Part shown: positions 54,972 to 63,983 of the stretch, one piece after another
How the letters are laid out: each line of letters starts with the position of its first letter
Numbering within the stretch: position 1 is the stretch's first letter
DNA from: Elusimicrobia bacterium GWD2_63_28
GTDB taxonomy: Bacteria > Elusimicrobiota > Elusimicrobia > Elusimicrobiales > UBA9959
Length of the DNA: 64,000 nucleotides
Assembly: GCA_001799895.1 (NCBI GenBank)
Contig: MGUI01000002.1
Span: 1-64,000, forward strand
Direction: 5' to 3'
Made by a program: the position numbers and the translations under genes
Notes under the pieces: generated by a model
Told to the model about the DNA's origin: nothing
What the model saw: only the letters and a program-made list of their open reading frames with translations
The model's database searches: none

Positions 54972-55752
54972 ACACTTGCGGGCGCGCGGCCGGCTTCTGC
55001 GCCGCGAAGATCACCCATTTCCAGGCGGCCAGCAGCTCGCCTTTGCGCACGGTTACGCCGCAGGCCCTGCGGTCGGCGGCGCCGGTCCCCAGGTAGGCGG
55101 CGAAGATCTTCGCCTTCTGCTCCGGGGAAAGGTTGGGATAGCATTTCATCAGGGCCGTGATGGATTCCCTGGTAAAGTGAACTGCTTCTTTTTTAACGCG
55201 CAGGCCGGCCCGCCTGATATGCGCGCGCAGGTCGCCGCCCAGGTAAAGCTTGGAGGGATCTTTGAACACGCCTTCGGGCTGTATCAGCCGGTAGATCCTG
55301 AGCAGGCGCTTGCGCTCCGCGGCGCTGCGCGGCACGTGGTGGCTCAGCAGCAGCGCGCCGCCGGGCTTCAGCACGCGCGCGGCTTCCTTCAGGAAAACCG
55401 CCGGCTTGAGGAACTGCATGGCCTGGCGCATCACCACCGCGTCGAAGAAGCCGTCCGGGTAGGGGATGGCGTGCGCGTCGCCCGGCTTGAGGGTCTTGAT
55501 ATGCCGGGCCGCCTCGCCGAGCATGCCGGTAGAGAGGTCGAAGCCGTAGGTCTCCAGGCCGCGGCGCTTCAGCGCGCCCGTCACCTCGCCGGTGCCGCAG
55601 CAGGCTTCCAGAATACGGCCTTTGGCCGGCAGCAGGTTTGCGGCGGCGCGGCGGTGCGCCGCCAGCAGGCCGGGGTCCGTAACCCACGAGGCGGACTTGG
55701 AAAATTCGGACGAGCGCGCGTCGAACTGCGCCTTCACGGTGTCGTTTTTCAT
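54967..55752 (-). CDS. SAM-dependent methyltransferase (class I)
   Basis: This 261-residue Rossmann-fold methyltransferase has the SAM-binding motif I ILEACCGTGEVTGAL, a later acidic motif (GFDLSTGML), and the post-motif ARVLKPGGALLLSHHVP. It is closest to the Methyltransf_11 (UbiE-like) group. The C-terminal ~90 residues form a helical cap. It overlaps the radical SAM gene upstream by ATGA and is the last gene of the eight-gene operon. It probably methylates a small molecule or an intermediate of that pathway. Confidence 0.85.
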   Translation of the reverse strand: MKNDTVKAQFDARSSEFSKSASWVTDPGLLAAHRRAAANLLPAKGRILEACCGTGEVTGALKRRGLETYGFDLSTGMLGEAARHIKTLKPGDAHAIPYPDGFFDAVVMRQAMQFLKPAVFLKEAARVLKPGGALLLSHHVPRSAAERKRLLRIYRLIQPEGVFKDPSKLYLGGDLRAHIRRAGLRVKKEAVHFTRESITALMKCYPNLSPEQKAKIFAAYLGTGAADRRACGVTVRKGELLAAWKWVIFAAQKPAARPQVL

Positions 55753-57284
55753 TTTAGCAGGGAGCCCGGGCAGAGCCGGGCGTCCTCCTCCAGCACCGAC
55801 TTCACTTCTTCGTCTGAAACGGGGCGGTCCGGATAGGCGTAGGCCCGCTTGTCCTTCACCAGCGCCGCCGTGCCGTAAGGGCCGGGCACGTAGTTGGCCT
55901 CTATGTCGCGGTAGGCCTTTCTGTAGGCCTCTTCCGGCAGGCCGGACAGGTTCAGAAAATCGTCGTCGGCCAGGCCGCGCTCGCGCGCCAGCAGGCCGCG
56001 CAGGTGGCCGAGCTCGTCTTTTATGGCGCCGGAGGCCACCGCGTCGGCGTAGACCTTGGTGCCGGGGATGGCGGACAGGTATTTTACCCGGCACGGCGTA
56101 CCCGGCGACGCCGAGAAGGCCTTGGCGCGGGCCAGCGCCTCCGGCGTCTCGCCGGGCAGGCCGACCACGTAAGCCGCCCCCACGGTGATGCCGGCCTCCC
56201 GGGTGAGCTGCAGCGCGCGCACGGTCTCGTCCTCGCTGAAGCCTTTGCTGGCGCCGTCGAGCGCCGCCTGGCTGAGCGTCTCCACGCCGTAGAGCACCTG
56301 GTCGCAGCCCGCGCCCGCCATCGCCTTCAGGACTTCCCCGTCCACATTCTGCACGCGCGTCATGCACCACCATTTCACGCGCAGGCCTTTTAGCACCTCG
56401 CACAGGGCCAGCGTCCGTGTTTTAGAGAAGGTGAAGGTCAGGTCGGTGAACTGGAAGAACTCGGCCTGGTGCCGCTCCTTCAGCATGGCGAGCTCGCTCG
56501 CGAGTTTCGCCGGGGACTTCAGGCCGAGCAGCGGCGTGGTGCGGTAACAGAAAGCGCAGTTCTTGTGGCAGCCGCGGCTGGAGCTGACTATGACCTGCCT
56601 GAGAAAATTGTCGGGGCGGCCCCACAGCCGGAAATCCGGCGCCGGCAGCCCGTCGAGGTTGGCCAGCTGTTTGCGGGGCGGGGCGGTCTTGAGCGAGCCG
56701 TCCGGCAGCCGCGCTATCGCGCCGGGGATGGCGGCAGCTTCGGCGGCCAGGGTGCCGCGGCAGAAGGCGTCCAGCAGCTCAAGTATGGTGATTTCCCCCT
56801 CGCCCAGCACGCCGATGTCGGCGCGGGTGTTCTTCATTACCAGCTCCGGCACCGAGGTCACCAGCGAGCCGCCCAGGATCACCGGCCGCGACGGGGCCTC
56901 CTCCTTGGCGAGCGCGCAGAGCCCCTCTATGAACGGAAAGCCGTCCTCGAAGGTGCCGATCCCCACCACGTCGGCGCCGCGGAGGCCGGCGGCCGCGTAG
57001 GCCAGGGGCGAAGGCTTGAACCTGGCGTCCACGATCCTGACCCGGTAGCCGGCGTTGGCCAGCACGGTAGCGATATAGGAGATTCCCTCGAAGGGCCGCT
57101 CGAGGTAATAGCCCCAGCCCGGGGGCACGGTGAAGGGGCTAGGCGGCACCACCAGCGCGACCAGCGGCCTGGCCTGGTCCGGGAGCATCGGGGCCAGCGC
57201 GGTGGCCGCGATCAGTTCTTCCCAGCGCCGGTATTCCCCGCCGCAGTTGACGGTACCGCTGAAATCCGTAAGGTCATCGCTCAT
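55749..57284 (-). CDS. B12-binding radical SAM protein, operon copy 2
   Basis: This 511-residue enzyme has a cobalamin-binding domain (~35-175) that closely parallels the 62501 gene: VPPSPFTVPPG, RPFEGISYIATVL, VILGGSLVTSVPEL. The radical SAM core has C239-x3-C243-x2-C246 (RGCHKNCAFC), then TDLTFTFSK and VVGLPGETPEAL. The paralogues share blocks over much of their length. It overlaps the ABC ATPase and methyltransferase genes by ATGA on either side. The substrate is unknown; radical methylation is one possibility. Confidence 0.87.
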   Translation of the reverse strand: MSDDLTDFSGTVNCGGEYRRWEELIAATALAPMLPDQARPLVALVVPPSPFTVPPGWGYYLERPFEGISYIATVLANAGYRVRIVDARFKPSPLAYAAAGLRGADVVGIGTFEDGFPFIEGLCALAKEEAPSRPVILGGSLVTSVPELVMKNTRADIGVLGEGEITILELLDAFCRGTLAAEAAAIPGAIARLPDGSLKTAPPRKQLANLDGLPAPDFRLWGRPDNFLRQVIVSSSRGCHKNCAFCYRTTPLLGLKSPAKLASELAMLKERHQAEFFQFTDLTFTFSKTRTLALCEVLKGLRVKWWCMTRVQNVDGEVLKAMAGAGCDQVLYGVETLSQAALDGASKGFSEDETVRALQLTREAGITVGAAYVVGLPGETPEALARAKAFSASPGTPCRVKYLSAIPGTKVYADAVASGAIKDELGHLRGLLARERGLADDDFLNLSGLPEEAYRKAYRDIEANYVPGPYGTAALVKDKRAYAYPDRPVSDEEVKSVLEEDARLCPGSLLK

Positions 57285-58132
57285 AGTGCCTCTTTCTCCG
57301 CCACCTTTATCACGCCCATGTCCAGGACCAAGGCCGGGCCCCTGGAGGCGGCCAGGCTCTTCTCCACTTCTTCCCGCAGGCTTTTCATCAGCCGGGCCTT
57401 GAGGGCCGTGAAGGCGGGGTGCGTCTTCACCTCGGCGGTACGCGGCTCGGGCAGGTCCACGGCGATGGATTCCTTCACCACGCCGGGGCGCGCGCTCATC
57501 ACGATGATGCGGCGGCTCATGAAGATGGCTTCGTCGAGGTGGTGGGTGATAAGGACGAAGGTCTTGCCGAGCCCGCTCCACAGCCGCAGGATCTCCTCCT
57601 GCAGCATCTCGCGGGTGATATTGTCCAGCGCGGCGAAAGGCTCGTCCATCAGCACGGCGTCAGGGCCGCAGGCCAGCGCCCGCGCTATGCCCACGCGCTG
57701 CTTCATGCCCCCGGAGAGCTGGTGCGGGTACTTGTCCTCGAAGCCGTCCAGGTGCACCATGGAAAGGTATTTGCGCGCCCCGGCCCGGCGGGCCGAAGGT
57801 GAAAGGCCCCTGGCCTTCAGCGGGAACTCGACGTTGCCGGCGGCGGTCTTCCAGGGGAAGAGCCCGTAGTCCTGGAAGATGACGGTGCGCTCGGGGGACG
57901 GCCCGTCGACCTCCGCGCCCTTGTAGAGCAGCCTGCCGGAATCGGGCTTCAGGAAGCCGGCCATCAGGTACAGCAGCGTGGTCTTGCCGCTGCCGCTGGG
58001 CCCGATGACGCTGACGAACTCCCCCTCCTGTATCTCCAGCGACAGCCCGCCCAGGGCCTCCAGGGAGGCGCCGGACTTGGGGTCCCTGAAGGACTTGTGC
58101 ACGGCCTCGGCCTTGAAAAGCGGTTCGCTCAC
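57281..58132 (-). CDS. ABC importer ATPase (SsuB/TauB/NrtD-like)
   Basis: This 283-residue cytoplasmic ATPase powers the importer encoded with it. Walker A is GPSGSGKTT, the signature is LSGGMKQR, Walker B is AVLMDEPFAALD, and the switch His follows in LITHHLDEA. The QDYGLFPWKT Q-loop and VKESIAVDLPEPRT tail are typical of the nitrate/sulfonate/taurine group. The GTG at 58132 makes a GTGA overlap with the permease. It has a C-terminal extension of about 30 residues beyond the usual end. Confidence 0.92.
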   Translation of the reverse strand: MSEPLFKAEAVHKSFRDPKSGASLEALGGLSLEIQEGEFVSVIGPSGSGKTTLLYLMAGFLKPDSGRLLYKGAEVDGPSPERTVIFQDYGLFPWKTAAGNVEFPLKARGLSPSARRAGARKYLSMVHLDGFEDKYPHQLSGGMKQRVGIARALACGPDAVLMDEPFAALDNITREMLQEEILRLWSGLGKTFVLITHHLDEAIFMSRRIIVMSARPGVVKESIAVDLPEPRTAEVKTHPAFTALKARLMKSLREEVEKSLAASRGPALVLDMGVIKVAEKEAL

Positions 58133-58875
58133 GGCTCCTGCCTCCCCGGCTTCCACGAGAAGCGGCGCTCCACGCGCACGATGGCCTCGTTCATGACGTA
58201 GCCTACGGCCCCGATGGTCACCATGCCGCAGATGACGTTGGGGATGTTCATCATCGAGCGGTTCATCTCAATCATGTAGCCGAGCCCCGACGACGAGGCG
58301 ATGAGCTCCGCCGCGATCACGCTCATCCACGCGAAGCCCAGGCTGATGCGCAGGCCCGTGACGATGAACGGCAGCGCCGACGGGATAGCGACGTCGAGCA
58401 GCAGCATCTTCCTGTCCGCGCCCAGCGTCCTGGCGGCGTTCAGGTGGATCTCCTCTATGTGGCGCACGCCGGAGAAGGTGTGCAGGAACATCGGGAAGAA
58501 GGAGGCGATGAAAGTTATGAAGGCGCTGGCCCCGTCGCCTTTTATGCCGAACCAGAGTATGGCCAGCGGGATCCAGGCGATGGGCGGCACCGGGCGCAGC
58601 AGCTCTATGACCGGCAGCAGGTACGCGCGCACCCCGGCGCGCGAGGCGGCCAGCACGCCCAGCGGGACGGCGGCGGCGAAGCCTATGGCGAGCCCGGTCA
58701 GCACCCGCTTGAGGCTGGCCGCCAGGTAGATGAAGAGCACGCCCTCGTCCGCCGTCTCTATGAAGGCGCGCAGCACCTTCGAGGGCGGCGGCATCAGGTA
58801 GGGGTTCAGCCAGCCCAGCATGCTGGCGGCCTGCCAGGAGGCCGTGATCAGGATTATCGAGACGAGGCCTTTCAC
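58129..58875 (-). CDS. ABC importer permease (SsuC/TauC-like)
   Basis: This 248-residue inner-membrane permease has six hydrophobic segments and the BPD_transp_1 coupling loop (the LGADRKMLLLDVAIPSALP region with EAA-like pattern). The GTG start at 58875 overlaps the binding-protein stop (GTGA). Together with the adjacent ATPase and binding protein it makes a complete importer of the nitrate/sulfonate/bicarbonate/thiamine-precursor class. The substrate cannot be named from sequence. Confidence 0.9.
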   Translation of the reverse strand: MKGLVSIILITASWQAASMLGWLNPYLMPPPSKVLRAFIETADEGVLFIYLAASLKRVLTGLAIGFAAAVPLGVLAASRAGVRAYLLPVIELLRPVPPIAWIPLAILWFGIKGDGASAFITFIASFFPMFLHTFSGVRHIEEIHLNAARTLGADRKMLLLDVAIPSALPFIVTGLRISLGFAWMSVIAAELIASSSGLGYMIEMNRSMMNIPNVICGMVTIGAVGYVMNEAIVRVERRFSWKPGRQEP

Positions 58876-59906
58876 TTTTCCTTTATGGTAACCCCGGCCG
58901 GGTCGAATCTGCCCGCCAGCGCCTTGGCGCGCGCGGCCTTGACGAAACTTACGTCGGTATTCTCTTTTACCGGGGATCTTTCCTTCAGCAATTTGCTCGT
59001 CACGTTGAAGTGGGCGATCTGCTCCAGGCGCAGCGTCAGGTCCTGGCCGGGGACCAGGTCTATGTCCCCGAGCCGCCTGGCTTTCGAATAGGCGGCGTTG
59101 TAGCTGGAGCCCTTGTCTATAAGCCCGGCCGAAACGCCCATGGTCTTGGCCAGCCAGCCGTTGACCAGGGCATGGTTCCTGGCCATGTACAGCGCGGCCT
59201 GCTGCAGCGCCACCAGGAATTTGACGGCCGTCTGCGGGCTGTTCTTCAGGAATTCCGCCGAGGCCACCGTCGTGGTAAAGAACGAGGGGTTGGCGTCCAG
59301 GACGCGGGCCGCCTTCTTCTGCACGAAGTCTTCCACGAAGGGGTCCCAGATGACGATGGCGTCGATATCGCCTTTGACCAGGGCCGCGCGGCCCTCCGCC
59401 GCGGCCATGTGCACCACCTGCACGTCCTTGCCGGGGGAAAGGCCGGCCTTGAGCACCCACTGCACGGCCGGATAATGGGCCGAAGTGCCGAACACCGTGG
59501 CCACGGTCTTGCCCTTCAGCTCCTCCACTTTTTTTACGGGCGAATCTTCCCGGACCATGATGGCGATGCGCCCCGCCGAGCCCAGCGTGGCTATCATTTT
59601 GCAGGGGAATTTGGCGGCGAGGTTCACGAAGTTGGCCTCGCTGGTCAGCGCTATGTCTATCTTCCCGGCCAGCAGGGCCTCCTGCATCTGGGAGCCGTAA
59701 AGGAAAGGCACCACCTCCGCGGCCAGGCCGTTCTTCTCCAGGATGTCCGTATTGGCCAGCACCGTTCCCACCTGGCCGTTTATCAGCGCGCCCGCCGACG
59801 GGTAGCCGATCCGGATGCGATTGCCTTCAGCCGAGGCGGCGCCGCAGGCGGCCGCCGCGACAGAGACCAGGGCCGACACCGCGAGAAGACGCACGAAGCT
59901 TTTCAT
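58872..59906 (-). CDS. ABC importer substrate-binding protein (NMT1/SsuA-like)
   Basis: This 344-residue periplasmic protein has a signal peptide (~1-25, near AAAACGAASA, possibly a lipobox). The fold pattern is that of SsuA/TauA/NMT1-type binding proteins: IRIGYPSAGA, ALLAGKIDIALTSEANF, ELKGKTVATVFGTSAHY and LVKGDIDAIVIWDPF. The family binds sulfonates, taurine, nitrate, pyrimidines or other small anions and heterocycles. The ATGA overlap with the secreted protein gene upstream and the GTGA overlap with the permease place it in the middle of the operon. Confidence 0.88.
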   Translation of the reverse strand: MKSFVRLLAVSALVSVAAAACGAASAEGNRIRIGYPSAGALINGQVGTVLANTDILEKNGLAAEVVPFLYGSQMQEALLAGKIDIALTSEANFVNLAAKFPCKMIATLGSAGRIAIMVREDSPVKKVEELKGKTVATVFGTSAHYPAVQWVLKAGLSPGKDVQVVHMAAAEGRAALVKGDIDAIVIWDPFVEDFVQKKAARVLDANPSFFTTTVASAEFLKNSPQTAVKFLVALQQAALYMARNHALVNGWLAKTMGVSAGLIDKGSSYNAAYSKARRLGDIDLVPGQDLTLRLEQIAHFNVTSKLLKERSPVKENTDVSFVKAARAKALAGRFDPAGVTIKEK

Positions 59907-60568
59907 TGTTTCTCCGTTGATCTTGGCGCGGCCACGGTCTTGGCCCGGCCTTCCGACGGAGCGGAACAGCTTATCCTGTCAAATTCCAGCAGGGCCGACT
60001 GCTGGTCGAACTCCCGCTTCGGGAAAAACAGCTCGATCTGCGCCAGCAGGGCTGTCTTTTCACAGTAGACATAACCCAGCAGCCCCCTGTAGCCGACCAG
60101 GTCCTCGGCGCCCGCGCCGTAGGCCAGGCTGGGCGTGGCCGCCAGCACCTTCACTACTTTCTCGCCGGGCTTGGTCCTGAGGTTCTTCGGCCGCAGCTCC
60201 GCCGGCACCTCGAATTCGGTGGTGACCATGCCGGGATAGGCGGCGCCGCCGGAATAGAGCGCGTCTATCCTGAGGAAGCGCTCGGCCATGGTCCTGCGGG
60301 CCTGGTCCGCTCCGACGTTTTTGGTCAGCTCCAGGCGCAGCCGCACCCGGCCGTCGGCCGCCGACAGGGTCCAGAAGGCGGGGCGGGCGCCGCTCCAGTC
60401 GCCGCGCCTGTAATTCTTGTCCACGGCGTAGGGCCGGGGCCCCGAGTAACCGAGGCCGGCCTCGGCCAGCACCGCCTTCAGGGGGCGGCCCGGCTCCGCC
60501 GGCGCGGGGCGGGCGGCGCAGCAGAGCAGCAGCCCCGCCAGGGCCGCGCTAGTTCTCAAAGATTTCAT
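59903..60568 (-). CDS. Secreted protein of unknown function
   Basis: This 221-residue protein has a signal peptide (~1-24, ending PAPA). The mature part is mixed and strand-rich (FWTLSAADGRVRLRLEL, TTEFEVPAELRP) with two cysteines (YCEKT, ISCS) that could form a disulfide. I recognise no family. It overlaps the alkaline-phosphatase-like gene by 20 bases and the binding-protein gene by ATGA. It may assist uptake or act on the same substrate in the periplasm. Confidence 0.55.
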   Translation of the reverse strand: MKSLRTSAALAGLLLCCAARPAPAEPGRPLKAVLAEAGLGYSGPRPYAVDKNYRRGDWSGARPAFWTLSAADGRVRLRLELTKNVGADQARRTMAERFLRIDALYSGGAAYPGMVTTEFEVPAELRPKNLRTKPGEKVVKVLAATPSLAYGAGAEDLVGYRGLLGYVYCEKTALLAQIELFFPKREFDQQSALLEFDRISCSAPSEGRAKTVAAPRSTEKQ

Positions 60569-62501
60569 CTATGATTTTCCCCTGCATATAGTCCGGCACG
60601 GCCGTCCCGGTAAGCTTCAGCAAAGTGGGCAGCTGGTCGGCGTTGCTGATATTTTTCTTCAGGCGGTAGCCTTTCTTCACGCCGGGGCCCATCACCGCGA
60701 AAGGAGTCCAGAGCGCCGGGTTCTTGTCGCCCAGCAGCGCCTGCTTATAGCCGCCTTCCACGGCGTCGCGGAAAGCCGGCAGGCCGGCAGACATCTCCTC
60801 GGTGAGGCCGTAGCCGGGCTTCATTACCAGCAGCAGGTCGGGGACGCGGTCCGCGGGCATCCGCAGCTCGCCGGCGTCCTCCCAGTTCACCACGCGCTCC
60901 ACCGGGGCGAGTTCCCCGTCCCGCAGGTTTATCAGCAGGTCCTTAACTTTCCCGCGGAGGGCTTCGTACCCGGGCCCTGCGCCGCGCTTCCACGGCCCGG
61001 CCAGGCTGTCGGGGCGCAGGTACACGCCTATCATCTTCAGGTGGGCGGCCTGCGTGCCGTCCCAGTCTATGGCGGGCACGCCGGTCACCGGGTCCGTGCT
61101 GAACTTTAAAAGCCCTTCCTTCGCGAACAGGTTGTTCAGCATCACGTAGCGGTTGAGCGGCGCGACGCCGTGGTCGGAGCTAAGCACTATCAGCGAGTCC
61201 TTGCCGGCGTGCTTGATGGCCTCGCCGAGGATGGCGTCCAGGCGCGCGTACATTTCCTCCAGGTCGGCCAGGGCCGAAGCCCGCTCCTCCGGGGAGGCCG
61301 CGGCGTAGCGGGTGCTGGCCGGGTCCGTATAGGGCAGCCACCAGCGGCTCTCCAGCATCTGGTTGGGCGTGTAGGTGTCCTGTATGAAGACGTCGGGCTT
61401 CACCGTGGCGTACATGAAAGGCACCAGCGCCCGGTGCCAGTCCAGCGCCAGTTTGGCCTCGGAGAAGAAGACGGCTTTTTCCTCAAGCGAATTGTTGAGC
61501 TGGGCCGGCCAGTTGTCGGGGAAGTCCACCATCGGCCCGACTTCCCTGCGCAGGGCCGGCGCGGCGTCGGCCGGCTGCACCGTGGTGCGGTTCAGGGGGT
61601 CGAACAGCAGCCGGGCCTTCAGGGAGCCGGAAGGCTCCAGCTTTATCAGCGAGACCTTCAGGCTGGACTCGAGCGGCTCGGGGCCCCAGGCCAGCTTGAC
61701 CGGCGCCCAGCCGCTCCAGGCGTCGGGCCGCGACAGGTCCGCCAGCGGCTCGGCCTTGTCCAGGGAGAACAGGGCGCCGGAATAATTTTCAGTTTTGTCG
61801 TCGGTGCTGTCGTAGATGTAGGCGTACACGGTGGCGCCGTAGGCGGCCAGCTCGGCCTGCAGCGGCGGCGAGAAGGAAGCCGGCGCGCCGGCCCAGCCCT
61901 GCGCCGGGACGGTCTTCACCTGGCGGGTCAGCTGCGGCCCCATGTAGAAAAGCCGGGAGGCATTGCCCGCGGCCTGCCGCCCGCCGGGCGTGGCCTCGAA
62001 ATTTATAGCCCAGAAATCCGAGCCCCAGGAGCCCCAGCGGCCGCGGATGGTGAGGCCCGAGGACAGCTCGGGGGGCGTGGAGCCCGGCACGGAAACCACC
62101 GCCACGGTGCGGCCCGCGTCCTCGAAGACCTTCCAGGCCGGCGCGACTTTCTTGGAGCTCGACGAGAAGCCGGAGATGGACGGCCTGGCCAGGCCGAAGC
62201 CCTCCAGGCGCATCTGCCCGTCGGCCACTCCGTGGCGCTCCGGGTAGCAGCCGGTCATCAGCGTGGCGAAGTTCACCGGCGTGTGGGACGGGTAAACGGG
62301 CACGGAATAGCCGTAGGCGCCGTTCTCCATCAGCAGCCGCAGGTTGGGATATTTCGTCCCCCCGGCGGCCAGTTCGAAAATGTCTTTACCGCCCAGGTCG
62401 GCGCGCATCCCGTCCGGCACGAACCAGTACAGCCCGGGGGAGGCGGCGCCGGCGGCGGCGGGGCTCAGCAGCAGGGCGGACAGCAGCAGGCGTGCGGGCA
62501 T
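60549..62501 (-). CDS. Exported alkaline-phosphatase-superfamily phosphodiesterase/pyrophosphatase
   Basis: This 650-residue exported protein has a signal peptide (~1-19) and the nucleotide pyrophosphatase/phosphodiesterase pattern. The metal ligand is D30 (WFVPDGMRAD), the nucleophile is T74 in PVYPSHTPVNFATLMTG, and the second metal site is VLSSDHGVAPL. Insertions (~130-330) are longer than in minimal family members. It is predicted to release phosphate esters from a periplasmic compound. In this operon it could process a precursor before the importer takes it up (inference). The ATG at 62501 shares one base with the preceding TGA. Confidence 0.82.
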   Translation of the reverse strand: MPARLLLSALLLSPAAAGAASPGLYWFVPDGMRADLGGKDIFELAAGGTKYPNLRLLMENGAYGYSVPVYPSHTPVNFATLMTGCYPERHGVADGQMRLEGFGLARPSISGFSSSSKKVAPAWKVFEDAGRTVAVVSVPGSTPPELSSGLTIRGRWGSWGSDFWAINFEATPGGRQAAGNASRLFYMGPQLTRQVKTVPAQGWAGAPASFSPPLQAELAAYGATVYAYIYDSTDDKTENYSGALFSLDKAEPLADLSRPDAWSGWAPVKLAWGPEPLESSLKVSLIKLEPSGSLKARLLFDPLNRTTVQPADAAPALRREVGPMVDFPDNWPAQLNNSLEEKAVFFSEAKLALDWHRALVPFMYATVKPDVFIQDTYTPNQMLESRWWLPYTDPASTRYAAASPEERASALADLEEMYARLDAILGEAIKHAGKDSLIVLSSDHGVAPLNRYVMLNNLFAKEGLLKFSTDPVTGVPAIDWDGTQAAHLKMIGVYLRPDSLAGPWKRGAGPGYEALRGKVKDLLINLRDGELAPVERVVNWEDAGELRMPADRVPDLLLVMKPGYGLTEEMSAGLPAFRDAVEGGYKQALLGDKNPALWTPFAVMGPGVKKGYRLKKNISNADQLPTLLKLTGTAVPDYMQGKIIDEIFEN

Positions 62502-63874
62502 CAGGCGGGCTCCTTCTTGCGCGTCAGTTCCCAGATATCGTGGAAGTAGCCGCGTATCAGGGCCTCGTCCAGGCCGGTCATGTTCACGATCTCGTCGTCG
62601 AAGTCGCCGGCCCGGCGCACCGAGAGCTTGCGCAGGAACTCCTCGGCGTCCTTTATCCTGCCCGTCTTCACGGCGTCCTCGTAGACGGCCGTGCCGGGGA
62701 AAGGCACCAGGTATTTCACCAGCGGGATGAAGTCGCCGGTCTTGATATAGTCGTACATTTTCTTCAGCGAGTCCTCGGTCTCGCCCGGCAGCCCGACGAT
62801 GAAGAGCCCGCGGGCCTGCAGGCCGGCCCGCGCCGAGATCTCCACCGCCCTGTTTATCGCGGCGATGGTGGTGTTCTTGCGGTTCCTGTCGAGCACGCCC
62901 TGGTCGTAGGACTCGATGCCGAACCAGATGCCCAGGCAGCCGGTGCGCTTCAGCCCGGCGGCGAACTCGTCCGTCATGCCGGTTACCCGGGCGAAGACGT
63001 GGTATTTCACGCCGCTGCGGCAGAGGATGTCCGCCGCCCCCAGCGCGCGCTTTGGGTCCGCGTTGAAGGTGAGGTCGTTGAGCCAGGCGTAGTCGAATCC
63101 GGTGGTCCGCTTCAGGTAGGCCACCTCGTCAGCGAACCGGCCCAGGCTCTTGGTCCTGAGCGAGGGAATGGTTTTATAGCAGAAGGTGCAGGCGCAGGGA
63201 CAGCCGCGGGTGGTGGAGATTATGACCTGGCCGTTCTTTACTATGTCCCTGTAGTTCGGCCAGACCGTGTAATCGGGGAAGGGCAGGCTGTCGAGGTTTT
63301 GTATCTGCGGGCGCGGGGCGGTGAGCTTCACGCCCGACGGGGTCTTGAGCGCCATGCCCTTTACGGCGGACAGGTCACCCCCCCTTTTTCCGAGCGCGGC
63401 CTCCAGGAACTCTATCAGCGTCAGTTCGGCCTCGCCCAGCAGCGCGCAGTCGGCGGAAGTCTTCTCCAGCAGCAGCTGCGGCAGGGAGGTGACCAGCGGC
63501 CCGCCGAGGAACAGCGTCACGCCGGGATACGCCTGCTTGATCCCGGCGGTCATCTCCTCGAGGAAGGCGAAGGAGTCGCAGTAGGCGGCCAGGCCTATGA
63601 TGTCGGCGCCTTTCAGCTCAGCGAGGACATGGGCGGCCCGCTCGTTGCCGGCGGGCCGGCAGTCCACCACTTTCAGCCCGTAGCCCAGCTTGCGCACCAC
63701 GGTGGCGATGGAGGTGAGGCCCTCGAAAGGCCCGGTTATGAGGAATTCCCTGCCCGGCGTGGGGATCTGCGGGGAAGGAGGTATGACCAGGGCGACGGTC
63801 TGATCTTTCCGCGCCGGCGCGGGCTGTCCGGACAGCAGGCGGAGTACGTTCTCGTAAGGATCGGCTTGGTTCAT
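62501..63874 (-). CDS. B12-binding radical SAM protein, operon copy 1
   Basis: This 457-residue enzyme is the first gene of the operon. The cobalamin-binding domain (~25-165) has IPPSPQIPTPG, GPFEGLTSIATVV and LFLGGPLVTSLPQL. The radical SAM core has C225-x3-C229-x2-C232 (RGCPCACTFC, with an extra Cys at 227), then LNDLTFNADPKR and IVGLPGETEDSL. It parallels the 55749 gene block for block. The ATG at 63874 is chosen because the open frame upstream overlaps the promoter; no ribosome site is clear. The substrate is unknown. Confidence 0.86.
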   Translation of the reverse strand: MNQADPYENVLRLLSGQPAPARKDQTVALVIPPSPQIPTPGREFLITGPFEGLTSIATVVRKLGYGLKVVDCRPAGNERAAHVLAELKGADIIGLAAYCDSFAFLEEMTAGIKQAYPGVTLFLGGPLVTSLPQLLLEKTSADCALLGEAELTLIEFLEAALGKRGGDLSAVKGMALKTPSGVKLTAPRPQIQNLDSLPFPDYTVWPNYRDIVKNGQVIISTTRGCPCACTFCYKTIPSLRTKSLGRFADEVAYLKRTTGFDYAWLNDLTFNADPKRALGAADILCRSGVKYHVFARVTGMTDEFAAGLKRTGCLGIWFGIESYDQGVLDRNRKNTTIAAINRAVEISARAGLQARGLFIVGLPGETEDSLKKMYDYIKTGDFIPLVKYLVPFPGTAVYEDAVKTGRIKDAEEFLRKLSVRRAGDFDDEIVNMTGLDEALIRGYFHDIWELTRKKEPA

Positions 63875-63905
63875 GAGTATCCGCGTCAATTCTTTAATAT
63901 AGTTA

Positions 63906-63911
63906 ATTATA
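63906..63911 (-). promoter_or_regulatory. -10 box of the eight-gene operon
   Basis: TATAAT on the minus strand lies 31 bases before the ATG at 63874 in an A+T-rich tract. TTGCAT (63929-63934) at a 17-base spacing is a weak -35 candidate. Confidence 0.55.
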
Positions 63912-63960
63912 TTACTAAGCCTCCGAAAATGCAAAAAAGCCTTTCAGCCGGTGCTTAAAA

Positions 63961-63983
63961 TAAAAACCCCGGCAGGACCGGGG
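63961..63983 (-). terminator. Terminator of a gene beyond the window
   Basis: On the minus strand CCCCGG-TCCTG-CCGGGG is followed by TTTTTATTTT. It would end a minus-strand gene that lies past position 64000. Confidence 0.8.

Noticed and set aside
57281..59906. Naming the importer as taurine, sulfonate or nitrate transporter
   Set aside because: The family is broad and no metabolic gene for any of these substrates is adjacent; only the class can be supported.
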